DNA of 64,000 nucleotides from Maniola hyperantus (GCF_902806685.2 NC_048550.1:10025383-10089382); one strand, 5' to 3'. Positions 10,720-22,639 are shown, counted from the stretch's first letter. Numbers and translations: made by a program. Notes: generated by a model not told the origin, from the sequence alone.

Positions 10720-11093
10720 CGACCTCCCTGGCGCAGTGGTAAGTGATGTGGTCTCATTAGTGGGAGGTCCCGGGTTCGATTCCCGGCAGGAGCTTGAAAT
10801 TTTGTAATTTCTAAATCTCTGGTCTGATCTGGTGGGAGCTTCGGCCATGGCTAGTTACTGCAAACCCTACCCCTAAACCCTACCTGCAAAGCCGTGCCGC
10901 CAAGTGATTAAGCGTTACGGTACGATGTCGTGTAGAAACCAAAGGGGTAAGTATGGGTTTAATAAAAACTGCCAAGACAAGGGGTCTTACGTTAGTACGC
11001 TCCAGGTTAGTACGCTCCCTTCTTAGAATGCATCATCACTTCCCACCTCGTGAGATTGCTGTCAAGAGCTAACTTGCATATGAATAAAAAAAA
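10720..11093 (+). mobile_element. SINE family D, full length
   Basis: A tRNA-like head with A-box TGGCGCAGTGG and B-box GGTTCGATTCC (10773-10783) is followed by a body (GGTGGGAGCTTCGGCC; AAACCAAAGGGG) and a tail CATCATCACTTCCC...GAATAAAAAAAA. RNA polymerase III promoter boxes are intact, so transcription is conceivable. Confidence 0.8.
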
Positions 11094-11257
11094 GGTTGCT
11101 CGCTAGCTAGGAAAATAAATACGCGTGCAACATAATATTATGAAATGAAACGAGCGTGAGAAATCTGACTTTTAGCGTAACGTTCACTCGGGTAACGTGA
11201 GTTTATGCTATGGTACCTACTTGTTTAATGCTGTACAAGATGTACGCTTGTATGAAA

Positions 11258-11460
11258 TCTAGATAATGCCCACGATTGCCAGATTTATGTTTTTAAAAAT
11301 CTCGTATGTACTCTTTGATTTTCTGGGATAAAAAGTAGTAGTATGTCCGTTCCCACGATGCAAGCTATCTGTGTACCAAACGTAAAAATCTGTTAAAATA
11401 TTGGGCAGTTAAAACAGACATACAGACACTTTACCATTTTTAATAGAAGTATGAATATAG
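11258..11460 (-). mobile_element. Degenerate Helitron family A
   Basis: TCTAGATAATGCCCACGA, CTTTGATTTTCTGGGATAAA and GATGCAAGCTATCTGTG blocks remain; both ends are eroded. Confidence 0.6.
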
Positions 11461-11910
11461 ATAAGTACGGATTACCTGAAAATCTAATCCAACAAGTTTA
11501 GTGAGAATGTTATTACCTACTGAATTTTTGACAAACTTCCACAAGTTTGCCAAAAAGTCAAGGATAAAGTGAAGCTAAACTTATAAACAAAAATAAATAC
11601 GCACAATAATTGTTACAATAACGAGGAAAGCAAAATTAATTATGTAATTTTTTGGGTAAAACAAAGCTTTCCACACGTAGATTTAAAAAAAACTCAGAAA
11701 CGAAAGTGTATACTGATACGCGTAATGTTAGCAGAAAATGTTGTTTATTTTACTGACATGTGGTCGGTACGGCACGAGTAACAACTTTTCAAATGTTTAT
11801 GTTGGATAAATACAACGACGGCCATGAATATTTACTCGGATTGTATTCCTGAGGCAGTTTTAATAACTGTTGAATATTTAAAAAAGGTTTTCGTCATTGT
11901 TAGTATTTCC

Positions 11911-12190
11911 CGTAATATCCAAAAAAGACAGGGTCATATATAGTCGCACATTATTTCACAGACCTAAAATTGAATAACCTGGTTTTTGTTAACCCAATAT
12001 CATTATTTCCCAAGAAATATTTCTTTATTTCCCAAGAAGGTTCCCAAGGAGGTTTTTGTTAACCCAATATCATTATTTCACAAGAAATATTTCTTGGGAA
12101 ATAATGATATTGGGTTAACAAAAACCAGGTTATTCAATTTTAGGTCTGTGAAATAATGTGCGACTAGGACCCTGTCTTTTTTGGATTACG
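11911..12190. mobile_element. Long inverted-repeat (fold-back) element
   Basis: The left arm 11911-12024 (CGTAATATCCAAAAAAGACAG...) and right arm 12082-12190 are near-perfect inverses. The spacer holds a second partial copy of the GGTTTTTGTTAACCCAATAT block. No coding frame. Confidence 0.8.
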
Positions 12191-12345
12191 TACCTCAAAA
12201 CGAAAAACGGAACCCTTATAGAATCACTTTGTCTGTCTGTCTGTCTGTCGGTCTGTCAAGAAACCTACAGGGTACTTCCCGTTGACCTAGAATCATGAAA
12301 TTTGTCAGGTAGGTAGGTCTTATAGCAGAAATTCTGAATTTGTGG
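12191..12345 (-). repeat. Family B repeat, partial
   Basis: CTCAAAACGAAAAACGGAACCC, a GTCTGTCTGTC tract and TAGAATCATGAAATTTGTCAGG. It abuts the fold-back with no gap. Confidence 0.7.
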
Positions 12346-12848
12346 TGTGGTTGTGTGGAGTAGAAAGGGGGGTTCACTCTCAATAGTCGAAGGTCACTAA
12401 AACCACTCTGTGTATGTTGAAAAGCTTGGGAGTCTCCAAGGAATACATTGGTAACGTACATTAAATGCTCCGTTGGTTCTGTTACTTTGATTGAGTAACA
12501 AGATTGGTGACCGAATAATTTTGGAAACAACTTCCAAGAATATATTGACATGATCTGGCAAGTAAATCTAAATTGAAATCTAAATAAAAAAGATTGCTCT
12601 ACATTGCATCCACATATCGGAATTTGCTAGAAAGCATTTTGCAGGTGGGATTGCAGTATAGAGAACTGCAATTTCATCTGGCGTTAGTGTCGATGGAGTC
12701 TAAAATGGTACAGCTGGTAATCTGAAAAGGAGATGGCAGTTTTGTTGGACTCGTCCCCGTTTTTAAGTGGCATAATACTGGAAAGCTTGGTGGTAAAGTG
12801 TGGTAGGGTGGTAAAGCGGGGCAAGCCTCCTAACTACTACTAGACCAG

Positions 12849-13012
12849 CCCCCCAATTGTGTAAGAAAAACGTATTCATCGTTATCGTAATCGTCAACAA
12901 ATTCTGCCCTTTGAATGTGAAAAAATGTAAACAGCGAATCTGCCAATCAAAGGGCAGAATTTTTTGACGATTACGATAACCATGAATACGTTTTTCTTAC
13001 ACAATCGGGGGG
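12849..13012. mobile_element. MITE with about 62-bp inverted repeats
   Basis: CCCCCCAATTGTGTAAGAAA...CGTAATCGTCAA faces its inverse ending CTTACACAATCGGGGGG. The core holds GCGAATCTGCCAATC. About 164 bp, non-coding. Confidence 0.8.
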
Positions 13013-13194
13013 CATATTTCAGTAAGTACTATCTTGGAACTTGCATCAGTGTGACGTAGAGAAAGCTTTGTTAGCGCGATTGAGGATCTATGGCAAAAGA
13101 TGGAAGAGCCTGTAGCGACATCTAGTTTGTTCGTTGTAAATTACTTCGTCAAATTGATAGACCTTGCGATGGCTATAAAATCCTTTGTACAAAT

Positions 13195-13324
13195 TCAAGT
13201 AGCATCACCCCCAGGCGGAGCTTCGCGCCAACCCCCCCGACGACGCTGTAGCGGCCAGTAGGGCCTACGCAGCATAGTCAATCCGAAACAACACACAAAA
13301 ATCAAGTAGCATCATCTAGTGTAT
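13195..13324 (-). mobile_element. Short retro-inserted fragment with 13-bp TSD
   Basis: TCAAGTAGCATCA flanks (13195-13207 and 13312-13324) a 104-bp GC-rich insert ending ACACACAAAAA. The A-rich 3' end lies at the right edge, so the insert could instead be plus-oriented. Source transcript unknown. Confidence 0.65.
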
Positions 13325-13989
13325 GTTTGCGGAGACCGCAACACAAACGAACACTAGAGTTTTATGCCAATGCCCGAGCAAGGAGGCCTATTCACTTATC
13401 TGTGAGGCTCTGCCTTGAGGCCCACATCCCAATTGACTTTGGTCGATCGAGAAAACCCTTCGTCGTACTAAAGTTTTGTGAAAGCCAGGTATAAATATTC
13501 GAAAAATTCGTCAATCGACATTACAGATACTGACTATCAATCGATTACGTTTTAAAATTTTACAGAATAGAAATAAAATATTCATCTCCATACAAGACAA
13601 CAGCGTACAAAACGTGTGACATCACCACATGGTATTACAATATTACTTATTCTTTTGCAGAATACAAAAGCTTTGCTTCTTATGACAGTGGGTTTATTAT
13701 ATTCTTAGGATATGTTTTTATTGTTTTTATTCTCTTTAGTGGTTGAATAGTCTCTGTTTTCTCTTTGTAGCGCCTTTTATATTTTTATGTCGTACGTACG
13801 TATGATACTTTTATCAAAGGAATAGTCACGCTACGCGAAATCAGACACTAATGTAAAGGTAAACGGGCACTGATACTGAAGTATGGAAACCATACCCATG
13901 GCGGATATTCAAATACGGCTCTAATCTACTTAACATAATATGTTGCGTTGTTGTGGGATCTTGGAAATTTCCAAAAAAATTAAATAATT

Positions 13990-14160
13990 TTTGTACTTCA
14001 TCATCATCATCAACCGATAGACATCCACTGTTGGACATAGGTCTCTTGTAGGGACTTCCACACACCACGGCTCCCTGCGACTCGTCAGATGTCGTCCGTC
14101 CACCTAGTGAGGGGTCTTCCAACGCTGCGCCTTCCGGTGCTAGGTCACAATACAATACCA
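13990..14160 (-). pseudogene. RTE-like LINE 3' end
   Basis: Minus strand: GGTGGACGGACGACATCTGAC, CCTACAAGAGACCTATGTCC, then GTTGATGATGATGATGA. This is the protein end and microsatellite tail of an RTE-type LINE, as at 37440-37700. Confidence 0.7.
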
Positions 14161-14164
14161 ATAA

Positions 14165-14600
14165 CCATTTGCCTCATTTTATAGTTTTAGTGATTTAGTA
14201 TTTTTTTAAACCAGCAATGTGTAGCGTTCAAAACTGGGGTCAATGGCCCCACCTACGACGTGGCATTGTCTCCGAATGGCTTACTTACGCAAAGTTCGTT
14301 GACATTGGCGTCAGTTTGTGGTATCATATCAGTAATCATCAGTACTATCACCTGTCTTCGTTTTTGTAAAGTGGTGATAGTAAAAAGAATACCCGGCTGA
14401 GTTTGTTGTGGGCTCTTCTCAGACCTGGGCGCGTTTTGAACCCTCGTAGCTTTAGTTTTAAGTTTGCGTAATAATTATCACCACTATATCTTACAAATCC
14501 AACATCGGACCATCAAAAAGAGTAATTTATTACCTATTTTGAATAAATCATTTGACTTTGACTTTGACTTTGTTAGCGTCCTGGTTACACCCTGTATATT
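14165..14600 (-). mobile_element. MITE family F with nested LINE tail G (14405-14570)
   Basis: Family F sequence (TTTGCCTCATTTTATAG; GGGGTCAATGGCCCCACC) is broken at about 14390 by a G tail ending TTTGACTTTGACTTTGAC. The F terminus GTCCTGGTTACACCCTGTA follows. Confidence 0.7.
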
Positions 14601-14699
14601 TATATAGATTTTAGTGCCCAGGCGGTTTGAACTGTATCACTGCGCCAGTTTTTCTTTTTATAGGTATACATAGACATACTGTGATTTTATTGCAAAAAC

Positions 14700-14932
14700 T
14701 AGCTAATTCCCGCGACTTCATCCGCGTGGACTACACAAATTTCGAACCCCTATTTTACCCTCTCAGGGGTTGAATTTTTAAAAATCCTTTCTTAGCGGAT
14801 GCCTGCGTCATAATAGCTATATGCATGCAAAATTTCAGCGCGATCCGTCCAGTAGTTTGAGCTGTGCGTTGATGGATCAGTCAGTCAGTCAGTCACCTTT
14901 TCCTTTTATATATTTAGATTATCCTCCTGACT
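14700..14932 (+). repeat. Family C repeat
   Basis: ATTCCCGCGACTTCATCCGCG to CAGTCAGTCAGTCACC and TTTATATATTTAGAT; complete copy. Confidence 0.75.
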
Positions 14933-15160
14933 TAATATCCTGACCCAGATTTTACAAGGTTTTGACCTACGCAATCCATTACGGATGAATCATGAGCACA
15001 TTAGACTGGAATAATTTTCCACCTAGGGTTAACGATTATCATCAGATAATAACTGGAACTGGCTTACCCACTGTGCTCACTCAGGATTTATGGCTTACAT
15101 TATCCCACACAGGGCATTCATAATAGTGTGGATAAGTAGTGGAAATGTCCCAGTAAAATA

Positions 15161-15530
15161 CAGGGTGTAACCCGAACGCTAGCAAAAAAGAAGTTAAGTA
15201 CCTACTGATGATTAGTGATATGATATCACAAAGAAACGTGAAAAATATTTTAAAAATCCTGTATTTTGTAAAAGTTCACGAAATATTGCTAATAAAACAT
15301 CAGACTGACGCTAGAGGTCAACGAACGTTTCGTAAATAGGCCACTCGGAGCCAATGCCACGTCGAAGGTGGGGCATTGACCCGAGTTTTACGCGCTATTC
15401 TTTGCGGGTTTGAAAAATACTAAATCACTAAAACTACAAAATGAGGCAAATGGTTATTGGTATTGGATTGTGATTAGGAAGTATAACAATAACTCTAAGT
15501 TTTTGTTAGCGTTCTGATTACACCTGTATA
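15161..15530 (+). mobile_element. MITE family F, complete
   Basis: TACAGGGTGTAACCCGAACG and its inverse ending GATTACACCTGTA, 370 bp, flanked by TA. Other copies: 1763-2645, 14165-14600, 50311-50662. Confidence 0.8.
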
Positions 15531-15539
15531 GCTAATCTA

Positions 15540-16940
15540 ATCTAATTACTGTAGGTACAAATCATGCCGGCGTGGGTTGGTGCTTAGAATACAGGCAGCA
15601 TTCATAAATGGGGTTTTACTTTTTATATTCTATAAAAATATTGTATTCTTTCTTCTTAAAAGAAATTGTATCATTTTTCGTTAACATTTTTCATTTCAAT
15701 GAAAAATAGTTTTTGTTCTCTTTAAGAGTTCCGTTTTCATTCGAGTTTAGTTTTTTTTTAAATTTATTTAAAAGTCTTTACTTATGAAACTGCCGTTCTG
15801 TACTAAAAAAAGATTTTTTAACAAAAATATACTAATTTTATTAGTCAAAACATTTACCTTTACCTATACATTATTTTTTAAATTAATTAATTTATTCGTA
15901 CGAATAATTTGTAATTCTAAGTACCAATAAAAAGATAAGATGTTCTTAGTCCATCCTTACCATTTTAAATGGGCAGTTTGTTTCATGCCTCTTCTCCAAA
16001 ATTCTAATTAATGGTAAAAAGATACATCAATGCCGGGCTGATTTGAATATATATATAAACATACCAGAAGTGAAATTAAATATTAATCACAACGCGCACA
16101 GGTTTATCGAGACGTGTTACCTTTTATAATAACTTAACTGCAATATTAACTTGATTAGGGCACAATAATTGCTATTGCAACCACTCAATCAAAATGGCGA
16201 CCTAAACACAAAAACTATTTACTTGTCTTTGAGTCTCGAGTCGGAACGAGATTCGCTTAAAAACTATCAACCACCCGCGTTTATACAATCGACTCAAGAT
16301 GGCTTTCCTGCAACAGATCACGTGACTTCCGTTTGAAAAGGCGGCAACTACAAGTGCGATAACATAATATATACCTACCTATAGCAAAAGCGTTATAAGA
16401 GTTTCGTAGTAATCTACATTTTACGCTGACCTCATTCATGGGTGTAACTAATCCACATTCGTTAAATTTAAATTGAGGAAAAAGACTTTAGGGATTACCA
16501 GAGATTTAACAATACATAAAACACGCAAATACGGCTTCAACATTATTCAGTACGGAAACGTCGACACTGGTCAAAAGTACTACCCGTTTTGTTTTGGTTT
16601 GTCGTCAAAAAGACAGTTTTAATTACGCCTGTCATAAAGTGCATTCATGAAAAGCTTGCTCTGTGTACTCGAGAAGCAATTAGCATGAGAGTCAGTCAGT
16701 TTTTATTCCCTAGTTTTATATCCATGTTGAGTTTGAATATGGTTGTAATGGCATAGCGCTCGTGACGTACAAAATATTTGTTTCCATCATTCTTTTGAGC
16801 TTGCTGACTAACTTTCTGGAAATCTTTTGTTATTAAAGGGTTTGCGTTAACCTACTTTAACCTTATGAGAAAACCTACATGCGAAATATTAAGTTTCTAA
16901 GCGCAGTGATTTATGCTGTCCGTTGATAAGTCAGCCAGTC
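15540..16940. other. AT-rich, nothing recognised
   Basis: No convincing exon, repeat or structured element was found. Confidence 0.45.
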
Positions 16941-16944
16941 ATTA

Positions 16945-17205
16945 TTATTTATTTATTTATAGATTTAATGAAAGTGTACATTTTATTAAATAATGTTCAC
17001 TGAAAATCAGCGCTGCAGTAGTCAAATACTGCAGCATCATGCTGATTCAGTAGCCCCTTTCAGCTCAAACAAGACATCATTTTTATTTTTAGTACTTTCG
17101 AGCACATAGTTTTAAGTTTACCTAGTGTTAATTTTGTAATTTTTAACATTTGGTTATATATATTTTTTCTCTTGTTTTGTGAGCTGAATAAACTTTTATT
17201 TATTT
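16945..17205 (+). mobile_element. LINE-like 3' end
   Basis: CAGCGCTGCAGTAGTC...GCATCATGCTGATTCAG, CCTTTCAGCTCAAAC and a terminal GAGCTGAATAAACTTTTATTTATTTAT resemble the 3' UTR and tail of a lepidopteran LINE. A fragment of Helitron A follows at 17211-17285. Confidence 0.45.
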
Positions 17206-17368
17206 ATCCATTCTAATATTATAAATGCGAAAGTGTGTCAGACAGACACACTGTCGTGTTTACTTTTACAAACATTAGTATGGAAGTATGTATTACAACG
17301 ATAAAAGTGTAAAACACTTTGTTTTACATAAGTACCTACATTTGTTTTACTTTTCAAACTGTCTGTAA

Positions 17369-17669
17369 GGGCGGTTTCAGACTAGCGTATTTTTTTGCGC
17401 GTATACGGTCGTTTCAGCATACGCGCTTACACGCGCGCTACATTACGCGCTTCAAAAAACCGGACGCATACGGGCATATTTCGGCGTGTACGCTCGAATC
17501 GGTGGCCCGGTGGGTAGTGGTCTCTCGCGGCTCGCGCTTATACGAGCTTAGAAGCGCGTCAACGCTCGTACGAGTTGAGCGTGTGCCAAAAGGCGCGCCT
17601 ATACGCGCCTACATGCGCTTCCAAAAACGAGCTCATACGCGCGTATAAAACGCTAGTCTGAAACCACCC
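17369..17669. mobile_element. Harbinger-type MITE, CpG-rich, TAA TSD
   Basis: Terminal repeats GGGCGGTTTCAGACTAGCGT and its inverse ACGCTAGTCTGAAACCACCC are flanked by TAA on both sides (17366-17368 and 17670-17672). The 301-bp body is dense in CGCG. A 3-bp TAA/TTA duplication is typical of PIF/Harbinger elements. Confidence 0.8.
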
Positions 17670-18214
17670 TAAGCAACAATATAAAACCAGAAAAGTAAAG
17701 GACTGCGACGTAAAATTTTATTTTATTAATCCGTAATTATGGTCTGAAAGTGTCTCTTTTCCTTTAAAAACACATTTTTCGCTCCACGGTTCCGGAGGCA
17801 GAACGTGAGCGTAAAACTTAATCATTTTCTAAAGCCCCTCTTTACCACTTCGTTAACTGAGTATGTATTTTGTTTACCAAGTTTTTAGTATCTCTTCATC
17901 AACTCTTTCTGTAATAGACAAAAAAATGCGAAGTAATAAAATCTCAATTTGATCTTCGATAATTGAATCTCAGAGCTTTTAGAACCAATTTGTTCTGTAC
18001 GAAAATATCTCTTTGTACCCTTAAATATCTCCCGATTTTTTTTTAATAAACGAGGTCCCCATAATTTGCGAATGTCACAGCGAAACGTGAGTGCGCAAAG
18101 CAAATCTTTCTATTGCCCCGTAGTTTTATTTATAGCCCTATTATTATTTTGGCTACTATAAAATAATCATAGTAGGTACCATTTAGTATGATTTAAGGGA
18201 CTAACCGACTTAAA

Positions 18215-18470
18215 AAACCAGTCAAGTGTGAGTCGTTCTCACACACGAAGAGTAGTAGGTAAAAGACACTATGTATTTTTTAAATTTTCTTAATTTGGAT
18301 AGTGACTATTTTGAATTGTTTATTTTTGTTGTTACAAACATATGGTTCGTGAGATACAGTATAGCCCTCTGACAGACAGACTGACGGACGGACAGACTGA
18401 CGGACGGCGGAGCTCGGAGGCTTGGTAATAGAGTCCCGTTAGTACTCTTCGCGTACGGAACTTTGAAAAT
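18215..18470 (+). repeat. Family B2 repeat
   Basis: CCAGTCAAGTGTGAGTCG, GGTTCGTGAGATACAG, a GACGGACGGACAG tract and CGTACGGAACTTTGAAA. A relative of B with a different body. Confidence 0.6.
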
Positions 18471-18579
18471 GAACAGCAAAAGAAATTCAAAACGGAATAG
18501 GATACTTAATACTTTCGTAGTTGACAAATTGGTAATTAACTGCTTTAAACTCTGACTAACTACTTGACGTTATGGACTA

Positions 18580-19096
18580 AGAGCCAGCACGTGCCAGACC
18601 TTCATTATTTTATACCTAAAAGCTGAAAGCTTCTCTGCATATTGAACCCAACACAGGGAGATAACAGGTAAGTAATAAAGGTGTAAAAACTCTAATGTTA
18701 AAGTATAAAGTCTAGTTTTTTATATTTTGTTCCGAATAGTATTAGAAATCACGTCTTGCATTGCCAGATACTTGTATCGTGGCAACCCCTGCCAGACTCC
18801 CTTAAACTTTAATAAATTGTTTAACTCTAAAGGAGTTTGGCAGGGGGTTGCCACGATACTATGTGTTTGTCAATGCATGACACGATTTCTAATACTATTT
18901 CGAAGAAATTGTAAAAAAATAGATTTTATACTTAGACATAAAATTTTTTTTACATCTTTATTCCTGTTATTATCTCTCAAAGCCACCATGATCCAAACTT
19001 CATAGTCACTGATCGTTCCTCCCTGTGTTGGGGACAATACGCAGATAAACTTTCAGGTTTTACAAAATAACGAAGGTCTGACACGCGCTGGCTCTC
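18580..19096. mobile_element. Large fold-back element, about 220-bp arms
   Basis: GAGCCAGCACGTGCCAGACC...ACACAGGGAG at the left is mirrored by CTCCCTGTGTTGG...CGCGCTGGCTC at the right. The inner part (TAGTATTAGAAATCACG; CGTGGCAACCCCTGCCAG) is also mirrored, leaving a loop of about 30 bp near 18810-18838. Confidence 0.8.
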
Positions 19097-19451
19097 TCTC
19101 TATTAGCGAAAGCGGGAACCGCTGATTTTCTTCGCGCTCAAGAAACCTGCACACGAAAGAGTTTTACTATTATATTAAAAAGTTAACGAAATACTTTATG
19201 CATGCAAAAAGTCAAAGCGCAAGTCTGACTTGTACTTGACCGGTTTTTTACTATCCGACTTTTAACAGATAGTTAAACCTAGAAAGTTAAATAAAGCTAA
19301 TAAAATTTTACTGTATAGGATGAACCCAGAAATTGTGGAATTTTCAAAAATCATAAAGTATCTACATCTTTTTTCATTTTTAACTAAAGACCATAGGTAT
19401 TTTTCGTTTCTCATTGAGAGAATGAGAAATCAAAAATATGGGCTATACTTA

Positions 19452-19634
19452 TCTATAATATAAAAATGAATCACTAAATGTGTTGCTCATCGCAAATCTC
19501 GAGAACAGCTGAACCGATTTCGCTAATTCTTTTTTTATAATATTCCTTGAAGTACGAGGATGGTTCTTACGGAGAGAAAAATTTAAAAAATTTGAATCGA
19601 CTGTTAGGCGGAACGAAGTTCGCCAGGGCAGCTA
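19452..19634 (+). mobile_element. Second Helitron-like family
   Basis: Starts TCTATAATATAAAAATGAAT and ends GCCAGGGCAGCTAG, again 5'-TC/3'-CTAG, with TTCCTTGAAGTACGAGGATG inside. Different body from family A. Confidence 0.6.
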
Positions 19635-20005
19635 GTACTTATTTAAAAATTCCCATTCAATTAATTGTATCCATGCAAAAAATTAAGTCGTTCCGTTGCT
19701 CGCGTGTTTGTAGGACGAATCAACAAACAAAACTTTCGCATTTATGATATGGATAGTGATGTGGTGAGAGATACAAGAATTGCTATTTTAAAGACGTATA
19801 ATTTATGATATTATTTTATTATAATGTATTCTTCCTTCATTAACGCTCTCCTATTTATCTTTATTATTTGAAAAATGTTCCGCTTAATAGGACCAAAGTA
19901 ATGAAGAAAACAGAGCAGTAAATGTGAATTTATTATTTCAGCGGAATTTTTCCTTTTTTCAACGGAATCCAAATTATTCGCATTGTTGTATGCCTTTATG
20001 AACTA

Positions 20006-20222
20006 ACTAGCTTATGCTAGCGACTTCGTCCGCGTGGACTACACAATTTTCAAACCCCTATTTCACCCCCTTAAGGGTTGAATTTTCAAAAATCCTTTCT
20101 TAGCTACGTCATATAATCTGTATGCCAAATTTCAGCCCGATTCATCCAGTGGTTTGTCCTGTGCGTTGATAGATCAGTCAGTCAGTCAGTTACCTTTTCC
20201 TTTTCTATATTTAGCACAATAT
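20006..20222 (+). repeat. Family C repeat, complete
   Basis: CTAGCTTATGCTAGCGACTTC to a (CAGT)n tract and TCTATATTTAGCAC. Confidence 0.75.
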
Positions 20223-20249
20223 TTAGATATCTGATGGTTTTCTATAAAA

Positions 20250-20312
20250 ATAGTACGCGACAAGTCGAAATGGCAATCGGGGTATGAGGCGGGGGACGCC
20301 CGTTAATATAAA
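20250..20312. mobile_element. MITE family H, half copy
   Basis: ATAGTACGCGACAAGTCGAA and GGGGTATGAGGCGGGGGACG, one arm only. Confidence 0.55.
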
Positions 20313-20549
20313 ATTACTTCAATTAGGAATGATTGAACATTTTAACACGTTTTTATTATTAACTCGCTTGCATGTTGGTCTGTTTGTTTATCTGTTCCAT
20401 ACAAATGTACTTAATTAATTTTAAACTAAGTTTCCGATGAGCTAGAGTTTTGAAATTTTCAACATATGTAGGTCGGAATTGGGTGACAATGCAACATTAT
20501 CTTCTAGGTTGGATAGCCGTAGCGTAGGCAAATCTGTTATCATCTACGC

Positions 20550-20805
20550 CCATCACTGGCCCACTAATCGAGCAAGTACCGGACGGGCTGGGCGCCCTCC
20601 CGCATTTCGGCCCATATAACCGCGAGGTTGGAGGGGCCATGGATGGTGGTGGGTTGGCCCACTATAATTGAGCATGAGTCTCCTTTTCGGATGAAAATGA
20701 TTTAGACCAAAGTCCACCACGCCAAGTGCAGTTTGGCAGACCCACACCTTTGAGAACATTATGGAGAACTTTCAGGCATGTAGATTTCCTTCACCTCAGC
20801 AATTA
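20550..20805 (-). mobile_element. SINE E variant
   Basis: CCAAAGTCCACCACGCCAAG and ACATTATGGAGAACTTTCAGG match family E, but the tail side (CGGGCTGGGCGCCCTCCCG) differs. Confidence 0.6.
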
Positions 20806-21232
20806 ATCAAGAACTAATTAAGGCCGCCAATATAATCAATCAATACTCTAGAGAGGCGCTCTTATCAGGCCGCTTCAGGCCGGGCGCTGAGTTACAACCT
20901 TACAAGTACATGGCTACAACATCCTAATTGATTATAACAGAATTTGCTTACATCGAAATTACCTATATCTTTATGAATATAATATCTAACATAATCTTCA
21001 AATTAAATTACCACAAATTAAATAACCACCCCCTCTCCCTACCCCCCTTTCCTTTAATTGTAACACTATTTTAATCTTCCAATGCCAAACACTGTACTAT
21101 GTATATAAAAGAAGACTATAAAGTTAAACACAACAAACCATGGAAATCATTTTTTGTTCGGAATGACCCATCTATCGCCGTCGTGGTGTCATCGTAGTAC
21201 TACGTAAGTATCTACTTATGGAGATAATTATC

Positions 21233-21572
21233 ATCATCATCATCATCATCATGATCAACCCATCACCGGCTCCATAGATATCACACTATACCGGCTCACT
21301 ACAGAGCACGTGTCTCCTCTCAGAGTGAAAAGGGTTTGGCCATAATCCACCACGCTGGCCAAGTGCGGATTGGTAGACTTCACACACCTTAGAGAACATG
21401 ACGGAGAACTCTCAGGCGTGCAGGTTTCCTCAAAACGATTTCCTTCGCCATTAAAGCGAGTGATATTTGATTTCTTAAAACGCACATAGCTCCAAAAACT
21501 TAGAGGTGCGTGCCCGGGATTAAACTCCCGACCTTCCGAATCGGACGTCGTAGACACTAGGCTATCACGGCT
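21233..21572 (-). mobile_element. SINE family E, near full length
   Basis: Runs from a (CATCAT)n tail through CACCACGCTGGCCAAGTGCGG to the tRNA-like head (CACTAGGCTATCACGGCTTA). The B box is mutated. Confidence 0.8.
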
Positions 21573-21960
21573 TAGGTAAAAAACAAGTTTAGGCACATAG
21601 GTATTCATAAAAGATGCCGAAAGGCGGAAATACACGTTTAGCTCAACAAGCTAATCGAGTTGTTTACGATTCGACGAAACTCGAAACTAAATCGTAAAAG
21701 ATTAACGACAGTTTATTTCGCATAACCGTTCGCCAATCGTTTACTTTTCATTCGCTTCTGTTTGCACATCCCACCATCAAAAGGCGATTCGAGTTTCCCG
21801 TTCAATCATTGTTTGAAATCGAATGGAAAAAGTTTGTTCGCATTGTTGTAAAGCGGTAGGTATTGAAATCGGGAGTGATTTTCTCAGTTTCAATTTGTTT
21901 GCAGTTGTTCATATAATTCTGCTATAGAGTGTAAAATGTAATCTTACTAAGTATTTTTGT
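21573..21960. other. No gene or repeat recognised
   Basis: Nothing supportable was seen. Confidence 0.4.
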
Positions 21961-21964
21961 TTAC

Positions 21965-22268
21965 TAGATGGTGATCCCGTACCCAAAGGGTTTACCGTTT
22001 GGGTACGGGATCCTATTACTAAGACTCCGCTGTCCATCCACCTGTCCGTCTGTCACCAGGCTGTATCTCATGAACCGTGACAGTTAGACAGTTGAAGTTT
22101 TTACAGATGATGTATTTCTGTAGCCACTATGACAACAAATACTAGAAAACAGAATAAAATAAATATTTAGGGGGCTCCCACACAGCAAACGTGATTTTTT
22201 GCCGTTTTTATAGATCCCTTAGGGCGTACGGAATCCTTCGTCCGCGAGTCCGACTTGGCCGGTTTTTA
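21965..22268 (-). repeat. Family B2 repeat with terminal hairpin
   Basis: Ends in CGCGAGTCCGACTTGGCCGG. At the other end, GATCCCGTACCCAAA (21973-21987) faces TTTGGGTACGGGATC (21998-22012), a local 15-bp hairpin. Confidence 0.6.
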
Positions 22269-22382
22269 ATATCTGTATGACAAATTTTAGCCCGATCCGT
22301 CCAGTAGTTTGAGCTGTGCGTTGATAGATCAGTCAGTCAGTCAATCAGTCAGTCAGTCACCTTTCCCTTTTATATATTTAGA
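22269..22382 (+). repeat. Family C repeat, 3' part
   Basis: TAGCCCGATCCGTCCAGTAG and a long CAGTCAGTC tract ending TATATATTTAGATG. Confidence 0.7.
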
Positions 22383-22639
22383 TGTAGAGAATTAATCACA
22401 TGAGCAATTACCACTAATTGTTTGCTAATAGCGAGTAAACTGATATCGTGTAATGAACCATAAATTATTCAGCTTCCAGCGTCCTAATGCCTATTGACGG
22501 ATTTATGGTGATAGCTGAAGACCTATATATAGTCACTTATGGTGTGAGAGAAAACAAATCAAGAGCCAGGATTATAGTCCAATAGTCTTTAAGCGATGTT
22601 AGATTTGATTCTCTTTGGAATTTACTAAAATATTTTTTG

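Noticed and set aside
10720..10800. tRNA gene with A and B boxes
   Set aside because: The same head is followed by the same body and A-rich tail at several loci, so it is a SINE; no cloverleaf with a paired acceptor stem was evident.
17319..17648. 109-residue Arg/Ala-rich open frame
   Set aside because: It lies within a CpG-rich MITE with TIRs and TAA duplications.
21255..21635. 126-residue minus-strand open frame
   Set aside because: It overlaps a SINE E copy; similar frames occur in other copies by chance.
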